Shown piece by piece: positions 7,227-11,843 of a stretch of 11,843 bases of DNA (the first letter of the stretch is position 1; each line of letters opens with the position of its first letter). The translations under genes were made by a program, and so were the position numbers. The notes below the pieces were generated by a model. That model was not told the DNA's origin and did no database searches. It saw nothing but the letters and a program-made list of their open reading frames with translations. The DNA is from Maribacter sp. (GTDB lineage: Bacteria; Bacteroidota; Bacteroidia; Flavobacteriales; Flavobacteriaceae), in assembly GCA_018679695.1 (NCBI GenBank), contig JAHHKH010000189.1, positions 1 through 11,843 of the forward strand, given 5' to 3'.

Positions 7227-7829
7227 CTAATTTTTAATTAGTTCCACTTCAGCATTGGGCTGAAACAAATAGACTTTTCCTGAGGCAACCTCTACACATT
7301 CATATCGCTTTACGCGCTTATTCCCTTTTTTATAAAGTTTACCATTGTGCAAGCGAAAAACGCTACCCAATGGCAACTCAAAAACAAAGTTCAAATCTGA
7401 GGGTTGAACATCAAACTTTTTCAAAGCTAGTGACAAAACAGTATCTGTATCACTGCTGGCCTTTGGATTCCTGAAATATTTCGCCAAATGGGGCAAAAGT
7501 ATAGACGGAAATATTTCAGGCCTTAAAAATGGCAACATTAAATATTGAAATGTACGCTTCCATTCCACTCCATGGGGTTTTATTCGACGACCATACCTTT
7601 CAAAGGCCGCCAAATGGGCAATTTCATGGACCAGGGTAATCAAAAATCGATATTTGTTCAATGTGGCATTTATCGTTATCTGATGCAACCCATTCGGCAT
7701 TCGGCGATAGTCCCCATGACGTGTTACCCTTTGGTTAACTATTTTCAAGTTTACGCCAGACTCTTTTATAAGTTGGAGGCAAGGAGCTACTGCCCTTTCC
7801 GGAAGGTATTTACGTAGGATATCATCCAT
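7227..7829 (-). CDS. SprT-like zinc metalloprotease-fold protein
   Basis: A 200-residue protein of the SprT / Spartan-like family. The zinc site is HEIAH (residues 68-72 counted from the ATG) with the third histidine at 86 in KPHGVEW, both fitting the family layout HExxH...H. TRHGDYR and HQITINATLNKYRFLITLVH just before the site are also typical. The C-terminal region, where SprT proteins often carry a four-cysteine zinc ribbon, here keeps the fold-like ending (KVYLFQPNAEVEL) but only one cysteine (YECVEV), so no zinc ribbon. A GTG six bases upstream (7835) would add two residues. I prefer the ATG at 7829 because related proteins start close to the KYLPERAV stretch and because the GTG is part of a -7-like box. 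It is first in the manC-DUF389 operon; its cellular role is not established. Confidence 0.88.
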   Translation of the reverse strand: MDDILRKYLPERAVAPCLQLIKESGVNLKIVNQRVTRHGDYRRMPNGLHQITINATLNKYRFLITLVHEIAHLAAFERYGRRIKPHGVEWKRTFQYLMLPFLRPEIFPSILLPHLAKYFRNPKASSDTDTVLSLALKKFDVQPSDLNFVFELPLGSVFRLHNGKLYKKGNKRVKRYECVEVASGKVYLFQPNAEVELIKN

Positions 7830-7834
7830 TGACA

Positions 7835-7842
7835 CAAAAATA
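7835..7842 (-). promoter_or_regulatory. Candidate -7 element for the SprT-manC-DUF389 operon
   Basis: The minus strand reads TATTTTTG, an exact TAnnTTTG match, ending only five bases before the ATG at 7829. If used, transcription would begin at or next to the ATG, giving a leaderless or nearly leaderless mRNA. No TTG is visible at -33. The box includes the first base of the alternative GTG start, which could not be used from this promoter. Confidence 0.4.
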
Positions 7843-7909
7843 GAATTTTTAAGATTCCATGATTATTCATTAAGTAGATTTATTGAAATTACTTTTAGAA
7901 AATGGTAAA

Positions 7910-7939
7910 TTGGTTTTAGAATACAAGCTGATATTTTTT
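7910..7939 (+). promoter_or_regulatory. Candidate promoter for the GIY-YIG-like gene
   Basis: A TTG at 7910-7912 is followed after 19 bases by TATTTTTT at 7932-7939, one base from TAnnTTTG. Both position and spacing fit a Bacteroidota housekeeping promoter. The start of transcription would be close to 7945, leaving a very short leader before the ATG at 7951. Confidence 0.45.
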
Positions 7940-7950
7940 AAGACCTAAAT

Positions 7951-8301
7951 ATGCCCAAAACTACCTATTGTGTTTACGTAATCGAATTATCGAAAAAGGT
8001 CTTTACTGAAAATGCCAAGTTCAGGACTGCCAATCCCCAATTTAATGGGGTGCTGCAATGCCTTTATGTTGGAATGACCAGTAAGACCCCCAAAGAACGG
8101 TTTGAGCAACATAAAACGGGATTTAGAAATAAAAAAGGGCATAAACTATCATCGAATATTGTGCAAAAATATGGTATGTACCTCCGCCCTAGTCTTTACA
8201 ATCATATAGGATCAGTTTCTACCCGATCGGAAGCATTGAGATTAGAAAAGAAATTAGCTCTTGATTTACGAAGGCAGCGTTATGCGGTGTGGTTTAATTG
8301 A
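7951..8301 (+). CDS. Small GIY-YIG nuclease-like protein
   Basis: A 116-residue soluble protein resembling the GIY-YIG fold. The two strands that normally carry GIY and YIG read VYVIEL (residues 8-13) and LYVGMT (38-43). An arginine, R50 in TPKERFEQH, sits where the catalytic Arg is expected, and a glutamate, E99 in LEKKLA, where the metal-binding Glu is expected. The layout is therefore complete although the first motif is degenerate (the glycine is replaced). Conserved-looking KYGMYLRPSLY (73-83) lies between. No DNA-binding domain is attached. Nuclease activity is a possibility, not a conclusion. It stands alone on the plus strand, divergent from the SprT-like operon across a 115-base spacer, with a candidate promoter just upstream. 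Confidence 0.8.
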   Translation: MPKTTYCVYVIELSKKVFTENAKFRTANPQFNGVLQCLYVGMTSKTPKERFEQHKTGFRNKKGHKLSSNIVQKYGMYLRPSLYNHIGSVSTRSEALRLEKKLALDLRRQRYAVWFN

Positions 8302-8383
8302 ATATATCAGATAATATAAATTGTCTGCCATCCTAACTTAACCAAACTCGACCAGGATACCGGGATATTTAATTTTAAGTGAT

Positions 8384-8391
8384 TAACTTTG
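8384..8391 (+). promoter_or_regulatory. Candidate -7 element for the DUF2892 gene
   Basis: TAACTTTG matches TAnnTTTG exactly and lies in the 170-base spacer between the two small plus-strand genes. No clear TTG is found 19-21 bases upstream. It would give a leader of about 75 bases that contains the palindrome at 8432-8441. Apart from these two elements I see nothing in the spacer 8302-8471: no ORF, no tRNA-like fold and no convincing terminator for the preceding gene. Confidence 0.4.
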
Positions 8392-8431
8392 ATACAACGG
8401 GTCGATAAAGAACGTTTGTATTTTGAAACTC

Positions 8432-8441
8432 GGTTTAAACC
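8432..8441. promoter_or_regulatory. 10-base palindrome GGTTTAAACC upstream of the DUF2892 gene
   Basis: A perfect palindrome 30 bases before the start codon. It is followed closely by CAATTG and by a second AACC (8453-8456), giving several overlapping inverted GGTT/AACC arms in about 25 bases. This could be an operator or a small leader structure, or chance in A/T-rich sequence. Confidence 0.25.
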
Positions 8442-8471
8442 AATTGTAATTAACCAAAAAAACACTAAGAA

Positions 8472-8684
8472 ATGAAAAAGAATATGGGTTCTGCCGACCG
8501 AATTGTACGATTTATTATTGCTGTAATCATTGCAGTACTTTATTATACAGGGGTGATTTCCGGAACTTTAGGGATAGTGCTACTTGTTTTGGCCGCTGTC
8601 TTCGTATTAACTAGTTTTATTAGTTTTTGCCCGCTTTATGCCCCTTTTGGACTAAGTACCTGTAAAACAAAAGAAAAGAAATAA
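8472..8684 (+). CDS. Small DUF2892 (YgaP-type transmembrane domain) protein
   Basis: A 70-residue membrane protein consisting of the DUF2892 module alone. The N terminus MKKNMGSADRIVRFIIA is the family's characteristic opening; two hydrophobic segments follow (about residues 12-28 and 31-50). The conserved CPLYAPFGLSTC motif carries two cysteines (53 and 63), then a lysine-rich tail. In YgaP the same module is fused to a rhodanese domain, which is missing here; stand-alone copies are common and of unknown function. The preceding spacer carries a candidate -7 box and a palindrome. It is convergent with the short-chain dehydrogenase gene, 57 bases away. I see no sulfur-metabolism gene nearby to support a role in sulfur transfer. 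Confidence 0.88.
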   Translation: MKKNMGSADRIVRFIIAVIIAVLYYTGVISGTLGIVLLVLAAVFVLTSFISFCPLYAPFGLSTCKTKEKK

Positions 8685-8698
8685 AGCGCCGGCATTTC

Positions 8699-8716
8699 AA
8701 AAACATCGAGGGATGT
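8699..8716 (-). terminator. Weak candidate terminator after the short-chain dehydrogenase gene
   Basis: On the minus strand ACATC-CCTC-GATGT forms a five-pair hairpin followed by four T residues, about 25 bases beyond the dehydrogenase stop. The stem has only two G-C pairs, so it is marginal. The same hairpin on the plus strand lacks a T-run directly after it. Confidence 0.3.
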
Positions 8717-8741
8717 GATTCATGTAGGTCCTTTTCTATAA

Positions 8742-9422
8742 TCAAGGCGTACTATTACTTACCTGTAGTAATTTACCATTATACATTTTGTGTCCGGTGA
8801 GTGCAAAATCCTTTATATATACAGCCATTTCCAGTGCTGTGGTCGTGGCTTTATAACCGGGAAAAGCTTCTTCCAGCATTTCGGTCTGTACTGCGCCCAA
8901 GGCCAAAACATTAAATGAGGGTCCGGTTTCCTTAAATTCCTCGGCCCAAAGCTCGGTTAAGGTTATTACAGCTCCTTTACTTGAACTATAAGCCGAAAGA
9001 CCAGGAAACTTTACACTCCCTTGCACGCCGCCCATTGAGCTTATTGTGACAACATGCCCGTTTTTAGACATTTTGGGGATAACCAATTGCGTAAGATTGG
9101 CAAGCCCAAAAACATTGACCTCATAAACCGCTTTAAAGGCCTTGTTTTCAGTTTCTAAAAAGGGCTTGTTCAATAATTTCCCTGCATTATTAATAAGAAC
9201 ATCAACGGTTGTCCATTCTTGGATTAAAAAACCATCCAGTTTTTTCAAATCCTCCTCCTTCGTTATATCGAAAGGAAAACTAACAATGTTTTTATGCTTC
9301 AATTCGGCAATTGCGTTCACATTTCGCGAAAGGGCCAGTACCTTATGCCCCTCATTAGCAAAAAGTTTCGCCATTTCAAAACCGATGCCCCTACTCGTAC
9401 CTGTAATGATTACATTTGCCAT
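8742..9422 (-). CDS. Short-chain dehydrogenase/reductase (SDR, classical type)
   Basis: A 226-residue cytoplasmic oxidoreductase with a Rossmann fold. The cofactor loop is TGTSRGIG (residues 7-14), with NNAG at 78-81 and the structural Asn in VNVFG (N103). The catalytic set is S129 in TISS, Y145 and K149 in YSSSK, three residues further from the serine than in FabG. R11 in the glycine loop and R33 after the second strand suggest NADP(H) rather than NAD(H) (inference). The C terminus is short, ending soon after the substrate-binding loop. The substrate cannot be told from sequence. Its ATG overlaps the stop of the M28 peptidase gene by one base (TAATG), so it is translated from the same transcript. 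A functional link with a secreted peptidase is not obvious. Confidence 0.9.
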   Translation of the reverse strand: MANVIITGTSRGIGFEMAKLFANEGHKVLALSRNVNAIAELKHKNIVSFPFDITKEEDLKKLDGFLIQEWTTVDVLINNAGKLLNKPFLETENKAFKAVYEVNVFGLANLTQLVIPKMSKNGHVVTISSMGGVQGSVKFPGLSAYSSSKGAVITLTELWAEEFKETGPSFNVLALGAVQTEMLEEAFPGYKATTTALEMAVYIKDFALTGHKMYNGKLLQVSNSTP

Positions 9423-10486
9423 TAGTGGTATTTTATTTCTTGTTGTGAGGCATTGGCAATACCTTCGATTACCGGAATAAATTTATTCACCAATGTTGCC
9501 ATATGGTCAAAATCCATTAACGAAGCTTCATCACCTACTTTATGATAGTGGTCGAAATTCGTGAAATCAAATGTTGAAAAGGTCTGTGAGGGCACGGCAA
9601 ATTCAGTATGGAAGGGATAATTATCTGATCGGGCGAATAAATTGAATTCTTTCGCAGTCGGCAAAAATCCAACGAGGTTTTCGCTCGTATAACTATTACA
9701 GATATCGGCCAAATTGGAACGCTCATAACCACTCGCATAGACAAAATAGTCCTTGTCAACCAAAGGAACCCCCACCATTTCGAAATTCAGCATTGTATAC
9801 AGATTAAAATTCTCTTCCTTTAATTTTTTAGCCAAGTGTTTGGATCCTAACAGACCTTTTTCTTCGGCACTAAAAAGAGCGAATACCAAACTCCGTTTAT
9901 TGGTTCTTGAATTTCCAAAATAGCGCGCCAATTCCAATACTGTTGTGGTTCCCGCGGCATTATCATTGGCACCATTGGCTATGGTATCCCCATTGACCGG
10001 ACTTCTGGTTCCTATATGATCGTAATGCGCCCCAATTACTATATACTCATTTTTTAATTGAGCATCAATACCTTCCAGTACCCCGATGATATTATAAGCC
10101 GGTTTTTCATAATTCGAAAGCGTATCCCTATAAGATGTGAAATAAGGTTTAACATCGCTTTCTTTGAATATATTTTCAATGAATACCGCTGCCTTTTCAA
10201 TTCCTGGTGTTCCAGAGTCACGACCTCCCAATTCATCAGATGCTAAAAAGTACATTAACTCACTAACGACATCACTACTTGAAAATACGTTCTTTGTTAA
10301 CGGCTTTGCAGTATTGACTTCATTAACAATCCTCTCCTCATCGACCTTGATTTGCTCTTTTTCAGCTATACTACCTTTTACCCCATCAGGACCTCCAACG
10401 ATATCATTGGGGTTGTTCTGTTTTAATTGTGTTGAACCACAACTAATTAACAATAGTGTCAACACTAAATTATAAGCTCGTTTCAT
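9422..10486 (-). CDS. M28-family zinc metallopeptidase, predicted lipoprotein
   Basis: A predicted surface or periplasmic aminopeptidase-type enzyme of family M28. Counted from the ATG at 10486 (354 residues), a lipoprotein signal MKRAYNLVLTLLLISC puts the lipidated cysteine at 16, followed by GSTQ and a flexible linker. Zinc-site elements are H154 in GAHYDH, D175 in NDNAAG, catalytic E208 and ligand E209 in SAEEKG, E236 in NFEMVG, and H315 in YHKVGD. E236 stands where many M28 enzymes have Asp; this is conservative. The frame stays open to an ATG at 10540, but that adds 18 residues (MHPPTADVFL...) that bury the signal peptide and are encoded by the terminator hairpin of the preceding gene, so I reject that start. 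It lies downstream of pdhC on the same strand and is coupled to the SDR gene. Peptide specificity is unknown. Confidence 0.92.
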   Translation of the reverse strand: MKRAYNLVLTLLLISCGSTQLKQNNPNDIVGGPDGVKGSIAEKEQIKVDEERIVNEVNTAKPLTKNVFSSSDVVSELMYFLASDELGGRDSGTPGIEKAAVFIENIFKESDVKPYFTSYRDTLSNYEKPAYNIIGVLEGIDAQLKNEYIVIGAHYDHIGTRSPVNGDTIANGANDNAAGTTTVLELARYFGNSRTNKRSLVFALFSAEEKGLLGSKHLAKKLKEENFNLYTMLNFEMVGVPLVDKDYFVYASGYERSNLADICNSYTSENLVGFLPTAKEFNLFARSDNYPFHTEFAVPSQTFSTFDFTNFDHYHKVGDEASLMDFDHMATLVNKFIPVIEGIANASQQEIKYH

Positions 10487-10511
10487 AGAATGAAAATTAT
10501 GAAATAAAGAT

Positions 10512-10537
10512 AAAAAAACATCCGCCGTTGGCGGATG
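10512..10537 (-). terminator. Rho-independent terminator of the pyruvate dehydrogenase E2 gene
   Basis: On the minus strand, 20 bases past the E2 stop, CATCCGCC-AAC-GGCGGATG forms a perfect eight-pair, G/C-rich stem with a three-base loop, followed at once by seven T residues (the A-run 10512-10518 on the plus strand). This is the clearest terminator in the window. It separates the E2 gene from the M28 peptidase-SDR unit, which would then need its own promoter or readthrough; TATCTTTA at 10505-10512 is a one-mismatch -7 candidate. Confidence 0.88.
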
Positions 10538-10557
10538 CATAATTAATATATGGATTA

Positions 10558-11843
10558 CTAGGCCAACATGGTAACCGGATTCTCTAAAAATTCCCTTAAC
10601 GTCTGTAAGAATTGGGCTCCTGTGGCACCATCAACCGTCCTATGGTCACATGCCAGGGAGAGTTTCATGGTATTTCCAACAACGATCTGACCGTTCTTGA
10701 CCACTGGTTTTTCAACAATTGCACCTACTGATAGGATGGCTGAGTTAGGTTGGTTGATAATCGATGTGAATTCCAAAATGCCAAACATACCTAAGTTCGA
10801 AACCGTAAAAGTACTTCCCTCCATTTCGGCCGGGGTTAATTTCTTATTTCTAGCTCTACCTGCAAGATCTTTTACAGATGCTCCAATCTGCGTTAAACTC
10901 ATTTGGTCAGTGAATTTTAAGACCGGGACAACGAGACCGTCTTCCACTGCTACTGCAACACCCACATGAACATGATGATTATATTTTGTGGTATCCCCTT
11001 TCCAGCTAGTGTTCACTTGAGGGTGTTTTTTAAGTGCCATTGCACAAGCTTTCACCACCATATCATTGAACGAAACTTTGGTATCTGGCAAGTCATTGAT
11101 CTGTACTCTTGAGGCCATTGCATTATCCATATCAACCTCAATGATCAAATAATAATGAGGTGCAGTGAACTTTGACTCTGCCAATCTTTTGGCGATGGTC
11201 TTGCGCATTTGGGAGTTCTTCACCTCTTCAGAGCTTTCCTCCCCAACAGGCAATACCATTGGAAGAACCTCAGTAGTGGCAGATGCCTGAGCTGCTTGTG
11301 CATGGGGTTGTTCTGCCTTTTGCTGAGGTACAAAATTCTCAATATCCTTTTTTACAATTCTACCATGGTCACCCGTACCTTTAACATCACCTAAATTGAT
11401 ACCTTTTTCTTTCGCGATTTTTTTTGCCAAGGGAGAAGCAAAAATACGTTGGCCATCATTTATGCTACTACTCACCGATTCCTGAACCGGGGTGGCAGCC
11501 ATTTCTTCTTTAACCTCTTCTTTAGCTGATTCCTCTATTTTTGAAGCAGAAGGTTTGGCGTTTAAGACTGCATTTACATCGGTTCCGGCAGGCCCAATAA
11601 CCGCCAAAACGGTATCAACCGGTGACGATTCACCTTCCTGAATGCCTATGTATAATAAGGTGCCCGAATAAAACGATTCAAACTCCATTGTGGCCTTATC
11701 AGTCTCAATTTCAGCAAGAATATCACCCTCTTCAACGGTATCCCCAACTTTCTTAAGCCATGCTGCCACAGTACCTTCCTCCATAGTATCACTAAGGCGT
11801 GGCATTTTTACGATCTCAACGCCTTCTGGAATGTCTGCAGTAC
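10558..11843 (-). CDS. pdhC: Pyruvate dehydrogenase E2 (dihydrolipoamide acetyltransferase), N terminus cut by the window end
   Basis: Core subunit that transfers the acetyl group from lipoamide to CoA, linking glycolysis to the TCA cycle. Counting from the ATG at 11805, there is a lipoyl domain with the modified lysine K37 in ETDKATMEF, an Ala/Glu-rich linker, a peripheral subunit-binding domain (about 119-156, FASPLAKKIAKEKG and GTGDHGRI), a second linker rich in Q/A, and the catalytic domain (about 195-415) with H388 and D392 in DHRTVDG. The frame stays open from that ATG to the window end, reading TADIPEGVEIVK before MPRLSDTMEEG. That is the kind of linker found between tandem lipoyl domains, so the Met is internal and at least one more lipoyl domain should lie outside. 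The pyruvate rather than 2-oxoglutarate assignment rests on RLSDTMEEG and the overall layout. A strong terminator follows. Confidence 0.95.
   Translation of the reverse strand, partial: TADIPEGVEIVKMPRLSDTMEEGTVAAWLKKVGDTVEEGDILAEIETDKATMEFESFYSGTLLYIGIQEGESSPVDTVLAVIGPAGTDVNAVLNAKPSASKIEESAKEEVKEEMAATPVQESVSSSINDGQRIFASPLAKKIAKEKGINLGDVKGTGDHGRIVKKDIENFVPQQKAEQPHAQAAQASATTEVLPMVLPVGEESSEEVKNSQMRKTIAKRLAESKFTAPHYYLIIEVDMDNAMASRVQINDLPDTKVSFNDMVVKACAMALKKHPQVNTSWKGDTTKYNHHVHVGVAVAVEDGLVVPVLKFTDQMSLTQIGASVKDLAGRARNKKLTPAEMEGSTFTVSNLGMFGILEFTSIINQPNSAILSVGAIVEKPVVKNGQIVVGNTMKLSLACDHRTVDGATGAQFLQTLREFLENPVTMLA

Noticed and set aside
8302..8471. Possible small RNA, riboswitch or hidden small gene in the longest spacer
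   Set aside because: I see no convincing stable fold or coding frame; only a -7-like box and a palindrome.
8703..8716. ACATC/GATGT hairpin as a plus-strand terminator for the DUF2892 gene
   Set aside because: No T-run follows on the plus strand; the minus-strand reading is better but still weak.
10164..10475. 103-residue plus-strand ORF opposite the M28 gene
   Set aside because: It is the antisense shadow of the peptidase N-terminal region, with no signal or motif of its own.
1..11843. Mobile element, CRISPR array, tRNA/rRNA, defence island or other undescribed multi-gene system
   Set aside because: There are no transposase or integrase motifs, no spaced repeats, no tRNA-like sequence and no cluster of unknown genes. 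Base composition appears even, and almost all genes belong to well-known families.

Overview
The window looks like a chromosomal segment from a marine-type member of the Flavobacteriaceae (Bacteroidota). The evidence is the A/T-rich sequence, the near absence of Shine-Dalgarno sites, intergenic octamers matching the Bacteroidota -7 element TAnnTTTG, a PafA-type phosphatase, and a pyruvate dehydrogenase E2 with the family's typical repeated lipoyl domain and DIPEG-type linker. Genus-level placement is not possible by eye. Almost every base is coding; the longest gene-free stretch is 170 bases (8302-8471).

Layout. (1) 1-578, plus strand: the tail of an unidentified gene, then dihydrofolate reductase (folA), whose GTG start overlaps the upstream stop. 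(2) 580-3061, minus strand: a secreted PafA-like alkaline phosphatase followed 9 bases later by glutamate racemase (murI), convergent with folA with one base between the stops. (3) 3174-4678, plus strand: a lipid-transport ABC pair, MlaE-type permease and MlaF-type ATPase, with a 1-base overlap. (4) 4675-7829, minus strand: a tight operon of a SprT-like metalloprotease, mannose-1-phosphate guanylyltransferase (manC) and a DUF389 membrane protein. Its last stop overlaps the mlaF stop. (5) 7951-8684, plus strand: a small GIY-YIG-like protein and a small DUF2892 membrane protein. (6) 8742-11843, minus strand: pyruvate dehydrogenase E2 (cut by the window end), a rho-independent terminator, an M28 lipoprotein peptidase and a short-chain dehydrogenase with a 1-base overlap.

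The genes are mostly housekeeping: folate metabolism, peptidoglycan precursor (D-glutamate), outer-membrane lipid asymmetry, GDP-mannose for glycans, and entry of pyruvate into the TCA cycle. They do not form one pathway. I see no mobile element, CRISPR, RNA gene, phage remnant or defence island, and no convincing undescribed system. The most useful points are start-site corrections (M28 peptidase, SprT-like protein, E2), one clear terminator, two intergenic palindromes that could be operators, convergent gene ends with essentially no spacer, and a few family-level deviations (DUF389 coiled-coil tail, SprT without a zinc ribbon, divergent GIY-YIG).
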